Below are positions 38,501 to 50,811 of a stretch of 64,000 bases of DNA, piece after piece. Below the pieces are notes generated by a model, which worked only from the letters and a program-made list of their open reading frames with translations, did no database searches and had not been told where the DNA came from. The DNA comes from Tethya wilhelma. Taxonomy: Eukaryota; Porifera; Demospongiae; Tethyida; Tethyidae. Location of the stretch: positions 3,152,223 to 3,216,222 of the forward strand of contig CAXIPT010000009.1 of NCBI GenBank assembly GCA_964030475.1. Reading direction: 5' to 3'. Position 1 is the first letter of the stretch. Every line of letters begins with the position of its first letter. The position numbers and the translations under genes are program-made.

Positions 38501-41500
38501 GAAGATCCAGTGTCTGTTTCCCGTCAGTTTAGCAACAAATTCCATGCTTTCTTCCAGACAGTCCTTGTGAAAGGACAAGTATTAGGCCAAGTGTCCCATT
38601 ACTATTGGAAGAAAGAGTACCAAGCCAGGGGAGCACCTCACTATCATGTGTTGTTGTGGATAGAAGGTGCCCCTGTGATTGGGGAGGATGATCCTGATGA
38701 TGTACTTGCCTTTATCCAGGATAGGATCACTTGTCATATTCCTGATGAAAAATCCAATCCTGAACTGCACAGACTTGTTACACGATACCAGATGCACAAG
38801 TGTAGCAACTATTGTCGTAGAAGGCGAAAGCTTACTGGCAATACTTTTATGACTGTGTGCAAATTTGGCTTTCCCAGACCAGCCTGTGAGTGTGCACGTA
38901 TCAACCCAGTAGAACAGAGCCTCAAGTCTCGTAGCAAGATCTATGAGCTAGTCAGATCTGAAACTGAAATACGTGTCAATGACTACAATCCCCTCTTGCT
39001 GTATCTCTGGAAGGCTAATGTGGATATTCAGTTTGTTGCTGAAGATTCACTAGCTCTAGCCCACTATGTTAGTGGCTATGTGACAAAAGCTGAACGTAGC
39101 AATTTGCAAGATGTGTGGAATGAAATAGGAAGCCAAAAATCTATTTATTCCCAGTTGTTCAGCTTCGGTCTGAGGAGCCTAAGGTTCCGTGAATGTGGTC
39201 TCTATGAGGCTGCTGACCTTGTCCTTGGGGACCACTTGAATGAAAAGTCTTGTACTGTCAAATACATTGATGTGTCACTTCCCAGCAAGCGTAGCCACAG
39301 ACTTAAGAGCCACAAAGAGCTTGAGAGGCTAGCTGTTAGTGACCCCGACTCAGACAACGTATTTGAGCCTTGTCTGGTTGAGAATTATTACCCTGAGAGA
39401 CCTCAGGAACTTGATGATATGTGTTTGTATGACTTTGTGAAATGCATTGATTGGACAAGCCGGGACAAAAGTGGTCAACGGAATTACAAGAGATTGACCA
39501 AACCCCGCTTGCCCAATCACAAACTGTTTGATCCTGAAAGGGAAGACCAGAGAGAAGACTATTTCTATTCCCTCATTCTTCTCTTTGTTCCTTTCAGAGA
39601 TGAAAACACTTTGCTTCTCCCTGGTGAAACAGCTGAGCAAGCATTTCACAGGCTTGAAAATTCTAGCAGTTTACTACACCATGATAAACTGCAAAAGATG
39701 CTTAGGGCACAATCTAAGACTAAAGAGATAAACAAAGCCAGAACAAATGATGAAAAGCCTAATGCCGAGGATGATGGTCCTCAGGTAGAAGGAGAAGCAA
39801 AGTCAGTGATTGATGACATTGTAGATACCACTGATAGCACTATTGATTTAGAATCAGCAGTTGCTATGCTTAATTGTGATCAAAGACGTGTGTATGAAAA
39901 TGTGAAAGCCCACTTCATGCATTTGCAAAGACATGAGAATGACCAATGTCATTGTGACTTGAAACCACTCCACATGTTCATTAGTGGTGTAGGGGGGACA
40001 GGAAAGTCATTCCTCATCCAAACTATCAAGAAAATGATAGTTTCCCTGTGGCCTGAAACTGAACGTACTTGTGCCATTGCAGCGCCTACTGGTTTAGCTG
40101 CATTCAATGTTGGTGGTGTAACTGTACACCGTCTCTTTAGACTTCCTGTTGAACATGAAGGTAAAACAGCAGGGTACTGGCCACTGTCAAAAGACCTCCA
40201 CAAACTGCTTAAGACCACCCTTAAAAACACAAAAGCTTTTATTGTCGATGAGATCTCCATGGTCTCATCTCTCAATTTAGCCTATGTACATTTAAGACTG
40301 GAGGAACTGTTTGGCAGTGACCAGTGGTTTGGTGGGAAGACCATGCTATTCTTTGGAGATGTGCTCCAATTACAGCCAGTCAATGGCAATCCTGTTTTTG
40401 AAAGAATAGCACAGAAATCCCTCACACTTAGGCTAGGCTGTGCAACCTCTATAAACATATGGAGGGATTCAGTTGTTTACGATGAGTTGACTATAAATGA
40501 GCGTCAAAGAAATGATGTTCAATACAGTCAGCTTTTGCAATCTGTAAGGTGTGGTTTTCCTACAAGTACAACACTTGACGTGTTGAAGGGGAGAGTAATC
40601 AATGGTTCAATTGTTGATAAGATTCATGAGCTAGAAAAATCTGGCCAAACACCTGTGTGTTTGTTCCCCACTAGAAAAGCTTGTGATGAGTTGAACCAAC
40701 AAATGCTCCGTAGCCTTCCATCTGAAGTTGTGGCATTGCAGTGTACTGATGATATTGATCAGACATCAAGTACACGTAAGTGGACTAAGAAGGCTACCGA
40801 GCATTTGGCAAAACTCAACAGAGACTGCAATATGACAGCTGGTTTAGAAGCAACATTGCATATTGCTGTAGGTGCTCGTGTTATGCTCCGTCGTAACCTT
40901 GATACTAAAGCCGGCCTGGTAAATGGTGCCATTGGTACGGTAACAAAAGTGTCCATGACCTCAATTACAGTGAAGTTTGATAGAATAGACAAACCATACG
41001 ATGTTGAGAGGGTGAAAAGTAGGTTTATGGTCATGAATAAATTCTTTGTGTTTAGAAAACAGTTTCCCCTCATTTTGGCATATGCCATTACTATCCACAA
41101 ATGTCAAGGCCTTTCTTTAGAATGTGCCATAGTAGACCTCTCTGAGGATGTTTTCAGTCCTGGAATGGCATATGTTGCATTGTCACGGGTTAAATCCTTG
41201 ACAGGCCTCTACCTCTCAGCATTCCACCCCAGTTCCATCATTGTTAGTGAATGTGGCATTCGTGAAGTGAACAGGCTGAGAGAAAAGTTCAGAAATGATC
41301 TACCACAGTACCCCATACCACCCCAGCCTAAATGTGGTAGAAAGCGTAAGCTAAGTGTCAATGCTGATAGCAATGTAGTCATAGCCTCAAAGGCTAGAAA
41401 AATTGTAAAGATGGCCACTGATCAGATAGCTGGTAGGAAGCGTACTTGTCCCAACTCTCAACAAAACAGTGACTGTAAGAGAGTTTGCACTCGTGATGAT

Positions 41501-42088
41501 TATGAGCCCAACAGACTTGGTGTGTGGCCTTTTAGTTACAATCCTGTCAGTGCAGACTGGCAGCGTAGTGTGTGTGCCCAATTGGGGTTGACATTTAGGC
41601 ATGCAAGTACTATCACACCAGGTGGTCCAACTGTTGCTCTGAGACGCCCTGACACTAGAACTCTTCTTAACACCAGAGGGGATGGGAATTGTCTCTTTAG
41701 GGCTTTTTCTCATGTCATTACTGGGTCTCAGACTCAATATAGTACAATACGAAATGCAATCACTACCCACATGGAAGCAAATGATGATCTATTCATGTCC
41801 AGTTACTATGTTGGCCTAAATGCCAACTATGATAATGTGCATGAGTATCTTGCTGACACTAACATGGGAAGGGATGGAGAGTGGGGCACAGCTGTAGAGA
41901 TGTTTGCACTGGCTCATTTGCTCAACACACGCATCTTTTCATACAGTAGGCAAAATGCCACATGGCAGCTTCACTCTCCTAGCCATGTAGACCCCTCTCT
42001 GAGGACATATGAGAGTGATTCAGATCGTGCCATATTTGTTTACCATACTGGTGATCACTTCAAAGTAGTTCGAGGAATTGTATCATAA
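35531..42088 (+). CDS. Helitron Rep-helicase-OTU protein, 2185 residues
   Basis: One intact open frame. The N-terminus is very basic, with five 19-residue repeats (about residues 96-190; pattern RKAASIRKKHMYERNKPAC). A Cys-containing region follows (CMSCERLCQRK, about 557). The HUH Rep nuclease has H1037 and H1039 in APHYHVLLW and tyrosines Y1179 and Y1183 in HYVSGYVTKAE. A Pif1-type SF1B helicase follows with Walker A GVGGTGKS (K1492), IVDEISMVSS and the late motif YAITIHKCQGLSL. The C-terminus is an OTU-type cysteine protease domain with GDGNCLFRAF (C2054) and a GDHFKVV histidine near the end. Helitrons move as single strands nicked by Rep and unwound by the helicase; OTU domains are known in some animal Helitrons. 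The element ends were not located. A near-identical partial copy lies at 61944-64000. Confidence 0.95.
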   Translation: MPSKKYQQRYKRKQYYLANKEKALSAQREYYCDNTEKEKARSIENYVTARHEKPEKMKCISQCSSHKNYFKNLPQSRQSSKIKARKFYEANKDACKEASKLRMKCLYNQNQKTYRKAAKHRMKSFYNQNRQYCRKAASIRKKHMYERNKPACRMAASIRMKNMYERKKPACRIASRIRQRKWYASARPIARARMYYQRKQLIIRAQRRNRYALYELRGVSREAILKNLQVNLLSHSAELINSLREVQGSMCQKLPPKLLTKTVCKIAASKLLAKAFQTRRTQAGSLLGACRRIAAYTFNDRKDLGEGVHHSSTEPYYYDAAYQKPVKRKCIPITRDGVCIVAEKVLCPLEKKKPKPNPNSPCLHWKCTQECKPLSDDELKSIVSLRDIFANEITEVRCQIDQLEDQCPYHHGHNTSGFNRDEGVPSTTPKLGHPLVCHGDDSECTSKLRILRSGSVHYPLLHQMLKEVYSAIRSHLLIKELDMALCNANVGKLVELTHSISLHKLLTSKTNETDDGYIQSVSETTPKYRQTDIETPLLLEHAAVIAKFEKEREDYADIPCMSCERLCQRKNVSKVSLSDNKLCSDVWHRLKDFVVDRNPNALNEQNYLCTYCKPNIQKNVLPNRCVLNGLETFPLPPELQQLDPLSTQLIQLAKCYQTVVRLGTYTKKVPTYNSLKACKGTMFFLPLPLKKTIETLDRAKLSKRLADPELYILVNGRPTKNKVVWRSLVDVDKLRSAVDKLKHINWLYQDVQDDAVDETSQQVVEVANSATSTMLERANEADIAGLQAYTVRNLDNRLPPHSDIDQYKMLSVKEYPIDNRQSHLDLLCFPTLFPNGAFGQNHQREKKISHAEYAKSRLLNTDSRFRKNAQYVFYLLWQKELRELSAGIYNMLKSTRRQAVTVSRLLSQVNSSDEQLEANLSTMLQSVRGTKHYWFLRQSELKCIIREVGPPTLFLTFSCAEYESSDISEYLKKVNGIPSSSNCNIGKLCTEDPVSVSRQFSNKFHAFFQTVLVKGQVLGQVSHYYWKKEYQARGAPHYHVLLWIEGAPVIGEDDPDDVLAFIQDRITCHIPDEKSNPELHRLVTRYQMHKCSNYCRRRRKLTGNTFMTVCKFGFPRPACECARINPVEQSLKSRSKIYELVRSETEIRVNDYNPLLLYLWKANVDIQFVAEDSLALAHYVSGYVTKAERSNLQDVWNEIGSQKSIYSQLFSFGLRSLRFRECGLYEAADLVLGDHLNEKSCTVKYIDVSLPSKRSHRLKSHKELERLAVSDPDSDNVFEPCLVENYYPERPQELDDMCLYDFVKCIDWTSRDKSGQRNYKRLTKPRLPNHKLFDPEREDQREDYFYSLILLFVPFRDENTLLLPGETAEQAFHRLENSSSLLHHDKLQKMLRAQSKTKEINKARTNDEKPNAEDDGPQVEGEAKSVIDDIVDTTDSTIDLESAVAMLNCDQRRVYENVKAHFMHLQRHENDQCHCDLKPLHMFISGVGGTGKSFLIQTIKKMIVSLWPETERTCAIAAPTGLAAFNVGGVTVHRLFRLPVEHEGKTAGYWPLSKDLHKLLKTTLKNTKAFIVDEISMVSSLNLAYVHLRLEELFGSDQWFGGKTMLFFGDVLQLQPVNGNPVFERIAQKSLTLRLGCATSINIWRDSVVYDELTINERQRNDVQYSQLLQSVRCGFPTSTTLDVLKGRVINGSIVDKIHELEKSGQTPVCLFPTRKACDELNQQMLRSLPSEVVALQCTDDIDQTSSTRKWTKKATEHLAKLNRDCNMTAGLEATLHIAVGARVMLRRNLDTKAGLVNGAIGTVTKVSMTSITVKFDRIDKPYDVERVKSRFMVMNKFFVFRKQFPLILAYAITIHKCQGLSLECAIVDLSEDVFSPGMAYVALSRVKSLTGLYLSAFHPSSIIVSECGIREVNRLREKFRNDLPQYPIPPQPKCGRKRKLSVNADSNVVIASKARKIVKMATDQIAGRKRTCPNSQQNSDCKRVCTRDDYEPNRLGVWPFSYNPVSADWQRSVCAQLGLTFRHASTITPGGPTVALRRPDTRTLLNTRGDGNCLFRAFSHVITGSQTQYSTIRNAITTHMEANDDLFMSSYYVGLNANYDNVHEYLADTNMGRDGEWGTAVEMFALAHLLNTRIFSYSRQNATWQLHSPSHVDPSLRTYESDSDRAIFVYHTGDHFKVVRGIVS

Positions 42089-43662
42089 AATTACTACTGT
42101 TATGACCACCTATATCTGCTGTGCATTATATAGGGGAGGAATGGGGAGGAACATTATAATGCACACGAAATTTATGTATGCTGATCAGAAAAAGATAGTA
42201 TCTATAATGTTCATGTTACAAAATTTATTTGCAATGAGTACTCAGACATGATTGAAACACTCCCCATATCTATTGTTACATACTGTATAGCCAAAATATT
42301 TGGCACGAAACAAATTTAACAGGACTTATAGCTAGTTAGCCTTGCTACACTGATCAAGTCTCATCTGCATACTGTATACTGTGTACTGTGTACTGTGTAC
42401 CGTGTACTGCCTATAGCTATTTAGCCTTGCTATACTGATTAAGTCTCATCTGCATACCTATAGATATTAGCCTGCATTTTTAAGTACTACCATAAATTAC
42501 GAAATTTTGTGTTAAAAACTTTTTCTTCAACGACTACAAAAATTTATCAAAAATTTAATGAAATTTTCATGATTTACAGTAGTTACCAAATTTCTGGCTA
42601 TACAGTACATAATAATTTATACCACATTGGGTTGAGTGTCACCTCTCCGCACTTAAATGTATGTATGACACTATATGATATCATATTATGCGGATTGAGT
42701 TTGCTATGTGCTCAATGATTATTGACATCAAAGTCTGTATGATCATGCATACAGTATTATGATATACAGAAAGGTCGCAACAAAATTACAGCGGAGCCAA
42801 CTGATGAGTCCCGCCGCTATATTGAAATAAGGGACGAAAGGTTTAATATTACTAACCCTTTAGGGCCATATTTATATACCATGGACATTTTGAGCAAACA
42901 AAAAGCTGAAAGATTGCATACTATTCATAATTTTATAGTCTTAAACTTCGTAATGCTTGCTTTGAAAGCTGTAGGAAGCCCAATGTTTAACTTCTAGAAT
43001 TTAGCCTATACTCTGTGTAGGATGAAGGATATGGCATAATGGACTTCATCAATTTTTGCTGAATTTCCTACATTCAAGAATACTCATACTAGTTTAAGCT
43101 AAGATTATATGGAGAGAATTTCTAAAATCCAAACAACTTAGTATACAACCCTCTTTGTATTGTAGATTTTTGCTTTAGTATTGCTGCATGTGTTGCATGC
43201 GTGGCTCCAAAGTTTTCAAGCTTAAGTCAATGAATATTCCAGCTTTGCATTGCTGCCAAACATTCTAATTATAGCTCAACAAGCTTGAACATAATAATAT
43301 CATAGCTAGCTATATAAAATATTAAATTTCCATGGCCCTAAAGTGGTACAGTAATATTATTCCTATTGGTTACCATTATTATTAAATCTAGCTTGGTCTG
43401 AAAGTCTCAGACATGTACCATGCACCCATAATTTCAATGTTATGCTGGCATCATGCATGACTATATAACATGTGTAATTATCACAGTATAAGAAAATAAT
43501 TGCCGAACACATTAGTATGAGCTTGATTAAAGTTAGGCATCTTAATCATGAAGTATATACTGCTGCAGATCTCACGTTATGTAAAAACATCTATATGCCT
43601 ATAGCTTTCAAAGTTGCATTGTTAGGTATATCTGCAATCATTATCCTGCTAACAGCTATATA
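42089..43662. other. Helitron 3' flank and intergenic DNA
   Basis: No gene seen. Around 42340-42465 a segment AGCCTTGCTAxACTGATxAAG is present twice, separated by a run of CTGTGTA units. The Helitron 3' end (hairpin plus CTAG-like end) should lie near here but could not be fixed. Confidence 0.4.
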
Positions 43663-44015
43663 CAGTAGAACCGCGATTATCCGAACACCTTGGGGCACAG
43701 CCTAACTTCAAGTGTTCGGAAAACCAAATTTGTTCGGATAACTGAAGTGATAAAATTACGCTTGTTTTTACCGCTCTAGCAGTAGCCACGATAGTTTTAC
43801 TAGCTCTTTAGCATCTCAGAACACTAATAGATTGTATTTTTCTTCGATCAAACTTGAATAATAGTGACCGCGTGCACGATTATGTAAGCCTCAAGCTCGA
43901 AAAAAGGGCGGAGTCTGTTCAGATTTGTTCTAATTAACCGAAATTTGGTCTTCCAGCTCTGTTCGGATAATCGAGCGTTCGGATAAGTGAGGTTCGGATA
44001 ATCGAGGTTCTACTG
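43663..44015 (-). mobile_element. MITE, pogo/Tigger-like termini, copy 2
   Basis: 353 bp, the same length as the copy at 717-1069 and inverted relative to it, with TA at 43661-43662 and 44016-44017. The ends are CAGTAGAACCGCGATTATCC and its inverted partner. Confidence 0.85.
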
Positions 44016-45569
44016 TAGCATGCTATATGCACACACTGAGGCTTAATTAGCATTCGGTGGACCATGGTTTACAAATAAAATTATATATATAGTTATTATA
44101 CCTTAATATCATATTCTTTATCAATAATAATTATTATGATTAAACATCATGCAAGCAAAGTTAATTCATAACAATTTTGCCATTAATTTTGTCAACTAAA
44201 ATTTAACTAAACATGTAATAACTAAACAGCTTAAAAATTGGTATATAACAATTGTGGAGACATTGCATCTTGACTTGTCACTAAAAATTTTCTTCAAACT
44301 AGGTCTGGTTCTTGCTCCAAATGGCAATCATCACAAAGTATACCTGTAGCAAAATATAGCAATAATGACATTACGTTACTGTCAGTCCAGTTTCTTTAAA
44401 ATTTGAATCATATTGTTGCAAGCTACTTGACATTTATATTCCCAATCAAGTATAGCATGCAAACAAAGCATAATCTTATAAAGAAGGCACCATGCAATGG
44501 TGCATGCACAAGCCTTGACATACTCAACTAGCTATATAATGCTGTGTAAGAATGTATAAGAGGCTACCTGAGTCTGTACATGCCTTCTTCTTTATAGGCA
44601 ATTAACTCTCCTTTATTGGAGGCAAAAACAATGTTGGGATCAATGCATGAGTAGCTGTTGGCAGTATACATCATTCTATATGCTTAGTAGAGAACAGGTT
44701 AACCTTTAAACTGTCTACTTTGCCAAGGACCACTGGCCAACAGCAACAGCAGCAACATTAAACAGCATTATGTAGTGAGCATCATTGAAGTTAACACAAA
44801 TTCTAGATAATGCACACTAGCTCAATAGGTGTGGCCTTGAGCCAAGTACTAGCTAGAATGACCAGCTATATTTAGCTTGGTATCTAGGCAGGCTTGGTGA
44901 GTATAGTGGTCATGCAGCTAAAAATAGCCAACTACAGCTGAAATATCTACAGATGACAATAATGCTAGCTTACATAGAGAGCAGCCAACCCCTATAGCTG
45001 TCTGTCCTGTGAAGCAACACTGACCAACGTTCAATAGCAACAGTAGTATCATCATACAGTGAGCATCATTTCACTCATTGAATTCTAGATAACACACACT
45101 AAATCAATGGGTGTGGCCTTGAAGCATAGCCCTGATATAAAGCAAACACAAGCCTTAAATCTCAGCAACCACAGCTTTTAGAAAGAATTTGAGAAATATG
45201 TCAGATTTATAAACATCAATTTTGTCACTAGTGCTCAGTGCTTCTCTTGAGGTTTCAATGGGCTTAATTGTTTGTGGATACTCAGTTAGTTTTGTTGACA
45301 ATTTATTATTATTATTCAAAACAAACAATGGGGTATCTATGTGGTCAGCTGTTATTACAATTAACCACAGTAGCTCAGTAAGCCCCCTTAAAATTATAAG
45401 GTTTCTGATGGTGTTCACTTCCTATCCACATGGCACAATGCCAAATGATATTCATTACAGTTTGACTAAATTTTATGTGAGGAATCAACAATCAGATCAC
45501 AATGAAGTCAATTTTGATAATCAAAAGCACACATGTAGCTATACTAGCTAATCAGATATCCCACAAGTA

Positions 45570-45781
45570 TCGTATAGCAGGAAATTTTCGTGGGGGAAAA
45601 TTTTTTTGCGAATTTCGCGCTTTGGCAGCTTTCCGCGAAAATTTTCCCCCACAAAATTTGTAAGGTACGAGGTTGTCACATAATGTTGAGATGCAATCCA
45701 CGAAAATTTTCCCCACGAATTTCTATTCAAGATGAAAACACAAAAATTTTCCCCCATGAAAACTTCCCGCTATACAGTATA
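45570..45781. mobile_element. MITE with a visible empty site nearby
   Basis: Ends TCGTATAGCAGGAAATTTTC and CCCGCTATACAGTA are inverted, with TA on both sides. The paralogous block near 47870-47890 reads CAAGTAGGGAATATAG without the element, so this copy was inserted after the duplication. Confidence 0.85.
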
Positions 45782-46013
45782 TAGGGAATATAAAGTTCAG
45801 AGTCACAATCAAATAGCTAACCTTGCTTTAAACTTGTGTTCAAGTACAAAATTTAGAGCTAGTTATCCATGGTGGTATGAGGAGGATAAGAAATAATATG
45901 CGTACATCGCAACCACTTTTAGCTACAAAAGAAAACTACAACTAATGCAGCAAACTTGAAAGCTATCATGTTTGTAAGACAATGGCAATTCAGAAAGTGT
46001 AGTAAGCTACCCA

Positions 46014-46141
46014 GAGGAGGTTTGACACAGTTAACCTTTGCTTGACCTTTCATAATAAGTCCTCCATCCACATGCATATTGATTGAACATATAGAGATCT
46101 TTAATTATGAAAGGTCAAGCAAAGGTCAAACTGCCTCCTCA
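46014..46141. repeat. Palindromic repeat, paralogue at 48110-48236
   Basis: GAGGAGGTTTGAC with CTTTGCTTGACCTTTCATAA is repeated inverted at the right end (TTATGAAAGGTCAAGCAAAG and CCTCCTC). The spacer is about 45 bp. Present in both large duplicated blocks. Confidence 0.75.
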
Positions 46142-49100
46142 CCAATGTGGTGTACAAGCCTCACACACAACTAGCTGGTGTATTTATTATGTATAGTGAG
46201 GCTACAATAATACAGGGCATTGTGTATGAGTGTATCAATGATAGTTTAGCCAGCTATGAGGAATGCATCAAGACTACTGCAGTGGAGGTTACAATTAACA
46301 CACATTAGAGATCACTAACATTGTGCATGATTGCTTACAAATTGCTAAGTCATCAATCTTTTTCTGCTGATACAGCAAAATGAATACCCACAGTTCCCAC
46401 AAAAAAATGATCAGTAGGAAAAGATCACAGCCTCAGAAATCTTTTAAGCAATCAACTATATTCACATGATCACCTCCTCTGAGACTACTGAGCCTATATG
46501 TTAGCTACATAACTCTCTACTATATGATTGTACATGTACTGGAATGCTCAACTGTTGTCAGATAGTTGGAGTCTGGTCAGTGCAGACTAAATCTAGCCAA
46601 TCTTAGTACTTGAGGAGTAGCGGCCATGCAGCTTATTGCCACTACACTAAAAAATCTATACATGCCAATACAGCTATATGCTTACGTCCATAGAAAGCAG
46701 GCCAACCCCTGATGTATTGCCAAGCAACACTGAGCAACAGCAACAGCAACAGCAGCATTGAGCAACATCATGCAGTGTCAGAGCATCACTGAATTCATTA
46801 CGAATTCTAGATAGGCACACAAAGTCAGCAGCCACAGCCTTGAAGCTAAACACTCAAAGAAGAACAAAAGCCTCAAAACTCAGCAACAATAGAGCATTTT
46901 GAATAGCAAAAAATATATATTTCTACAATATCATTCTGATTTATCAACATAAGTACCATCAATTTTGTCAATAGATTTGTCTTTTTAAATTTGGATGGAA
47001 TAGACAGACAAAACCATGCACTATACCATAATCCTCCACACACACACACACACAGAGAATTAATAATCTACACATACACACAGACCCACCATAACTAGTT
47101 TCTTTCCATTTACCCCCTGTGACCCCAAGCTACATATTGTCACCTCCACCCATCCAGTAACAGACTATAACTTTGCAGAGGAGGTACGACAGAGTGCGCC
47201 TTTGCTGAGCTGGCAAGTCTGTTAATTACATTCCAATCATGTGACCGCAATAGTTCACAATGAGAGTTGATCATGTGTACAAGTTTGCTTTGATTGCTAG
47301 GCAATAACCACACACTCTCTCTCACACACCATGAAGCTCTTCCTCACACTTTTGCATGGGGAAAAGGAGGAGCCAACTACCGCAGCCTGTTCCAGTAAAA
47401 TCAAAGACTCCAACATAGCCAAACTAATAGACACAATAGCAACAGCTGCAAGCCGCAAATAGATCTAGGTCCATTAACAACATTTAGGAGGGTACACCAA
47501 ACCACTAATTCACACTATCTAGCTTAAAATGCTTGCATAATGCTCAAGTAGAAACAGTGCTAAAATGCTCAAAATTATGCTAGCATAATATTCGCAAGCC
47601 TATTTGTTGACAATTATTATATTCAAAAACAAGCAATGGGGGAGCTATGTGGTCAGCTGTTATTATAATTAACCATAGTAGCTTAGTAAGCCCACTTAAA
47701 ATCAAGGTTTCTGGTGGTGTTCACTTCCTATCCTACTATCACATGGCACAATGCCAAATGATATTCATTACAATTTTTTTACATCAGCAATCAGCAATCA
47801 GATCAAAATGAAGTGAATTTTGATAATCCAAATCATACATGTAGCTACTAGCTAATCAGATATCATCAGCAAGTAGGGAATATAGGGTTCAGAGTCACAA
47901 TCACATAGCTGACCTTGCTTTTAAACTCGTGTTCAAGTACAAAATTTAGAGCTAGCTATCCATGGTGGTATGAGGAGGATAAGAAATAATATGCATACAT
48001 CACAACCACTTTTAGCTACAAAAGAAAACTACAACTAATGCAGCAAACTTGAAAGCTATCATGTTTGTAAGACAATGGCAATTCAGAAAGTGCAGTAAGC
48101 TACCCAGAGGAGGTTTGACACTGTTAAACTTCACTTGATCTTTCGTAATAAGTCCTCCATCCACATGCATATTGAACACATGGAGATCTTTAATTATGAA
48201 AGGTCAAGCAAAGGTCAAACTGCCTCCTTACCAATGATGTACAAGCCTCACACACAACTAGTTAGTGTATTTATATGCATAATGAGGCTACAATAATACA
48301 GGGTATTGTGTATGAGTGTATCAATGATAGTTTAGCCAGCTATGAGGAATGCATCAAGACTACTGCAGCGGAGGTTGCAAATAGCACACTATATGCCAAT
48401 ACAACTATATGCTTAGGTCCATAGAAAGCAGGCCAAACCCTGTATATTGGCAAGCAAGACTGAGCAACAGCAACAGCAGCATTGAGCAACATCATGCAGT
48501 GTGTGGTTACGAATTCTAGATAGGCACACAAAGTCAGCAGCCACGGCCTTGAAGCTAAGCACTCAAAGAAGCACAAAAGCCTCAAAACTCAGCAACTATA
48601 GGGCATTTTGAACAGCAAAAAATACATATATTTCTACAAGATCCGATGGCATTCTGATTTATCAACGTACGTACTATCAATTCTGTCGATATATCTGTCC
48701 TTTTAAATTTGGATGGAATAGACAGACAAAACCTTGCACTACCATAATCCTCCACACACACAGAGGATTAATAACCTACACATACACACAGACACACCAT
48801 AACTAGTTTCTTTTCCATTGACCCCCTCTAACCCCTAGCTACATATTATCACCTCCACCCATGCTATAACTTTGGTTGCTAGGCAATAACACACACACAC
48901 CATGAAGCTCTTCCTTACACTTTTACATGGGGAAAACGAGGAGTCAACTACCGCAACCTGTTCCACTTTACAGCAAAGATTCCAACATAGCCAAACTAAT
49001 AGACACAATAGCAACAGCTGCAAGCCGCAAATAGATCTAGGTCCATTAACAACATTTAGGAGGGTACACCAAACCACTAATTCACACTATCAGCCATGAG

Positions 49101-49297
49101 TTCTGTTGCTGTCAAATCTGACCCCAAATACCTCTGTCTTGTTTCACATGTGTGTAGACATGCATGGNCAAACCAGCCGTCCAACCACATGTGCTGGCGA
49201 TGTCTGTTGGAGTTTTAATGGGAACAGTTTATTTGAGAAATGGAGGTCACTCAATATAAATAGTTGAGGTTTAAAGTATGTCAATACACACCCACAC

Positions 49298-49301
<4 letters not shown>

Positions 49302-49367
<66 letters not shown>
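49302..49367. repeat. (GA)n microsatellite
   Basis: Pure GA run, followed directly by GATAAAAGG and the decayed peptide frame at 49438. Confidence 0.95.
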
Positions 49368-49369
<2 letters not shown>

Positions 49370-49437
49370 AAGGTAGAGTACAGCAGCCTGCATCTATCAG
49401 TTTAGTTGAGGGACTACCTGATAGATAGACAGACACA

Positions 49438-49560
49438 ATGTACTTTGTTGCTTTAGTGCTTGCAATTGTCATAAATTCAATTTTAGATTGATCATCAAAA
49501 ATTATTACCTTGCAAAACTAATAAGCACAAATTTAGGATGTACAGAAAACTATGGCTAAA
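49438..49560 (+). pseudogene. Decayed copy of small secreted-peptide frame
   Basis: Reads MYFVALVLAIVINSILD and then stop. The nucleotides downstream still resemble the second half of the intact frame at 60027-60140 (LISTNLGCTENYG in another frame). An insertion or deletion after the hydrophobic segment broke it. Confidence 0.45.
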
Positions 49561-49865
49561 AACTTACAGTTTACAGTACCACTCTAGCAATGAAAGTATC
49601 TTTACTCTTGAAAATGTAGGATAGGCAAACTATAGAAATTTAGCCGGCCATGGCTTACTCTAAGCTCTACTGTATTTCTAGACAACACATACTATATCAG
49701 ATGTGATTAATGGGTACAGTTTCAAAGCCTAAGTGCTCAGAGATGTGCAAAAGCCTCAGATCTCAGAAACTATAGCATTTTTCAAGATTGTACAGTCACA
49801 TCAAACAATTCATGAATGTAACTACCTTCCATTTAGGCTCTACAGCCGCCATTATTCAGATAATT

Positions 49866-49903
<38 letters not shown>

Positions 49904-50454
49904 AGTAGCATGACCCCTAAGTATTCAATGCATGGCCAAGTGCCCCCCACTTAAGGGCGTGCAATTAGTTGACCCCCTGTGACCCCTAGCTACTCATTGT
50001 CACCTCCACCCATCCAGCAACAGATTATTGACTTTGGTTGCTAGGCCATGGCCACACATACCCATACCCACATACACACTCTCTCACACACCATGAAGCT
50101 CTTCCTTACACTTTTACATGGGTAAAAGGAGGAGTCAACTACTACAACCTGTTCTACTAAATCCAAAACTCCAACATAGCCAAACTAGCAACAGCTGCAA
50201 GCCACAAATGGATGTAGATCATTAACAACATTTAGGAGGGTACACCAAACCACTAATTCACACTATCAGCCATGAGTTTTGTTGCTGTCAAATCTGACCC
50301 CAAATACCTCTGGCTTGTTGCACATGTGTGTAGGCATGAATGGCTTGTGAAACAAAATAAGATTCAACTTAGATATGACAAGAATACACCTCAACCCCTC
50401 TCTCCCCCCCACACTCACACACAACACCCACTGGCACACATGCACACGTACACG

Positions 50455-50558
<104 letters not shown>

Positions 50559-50811
50559 ATCATGTTCTATACAGACTCTCTCCCTTGTTGCAAGACTGCA
50601 ACAACACATTCACATGATCAAATCCATGCATGCATACATATATAGCTTCAGCTAGCATCGTTTCACTAGACCAAGAGAGCTAGCAATATCAATGAATCAA
50701 GATGGGATGCAAAAAGATTAGGAACACATAGTAGCCAATAATGAATAGCAACATAATAGCAGTCAATCTCTATCTTTCTGTCAACCCTCCAATTGAATAA
50801 GACATAATATG

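Noticed and set aside
35747..41770. Minus-strand frames opposite the Helitron gene
   Set aside because: Shadows; the same frames reappear opposite the second copy because the DNA is duplicated.
47140..49100. Short frames in the duplicated blocks (for example 48340-48585)
   Set aside because: They are not conserved between the paralogous blocks and overlap palindromic repeats.
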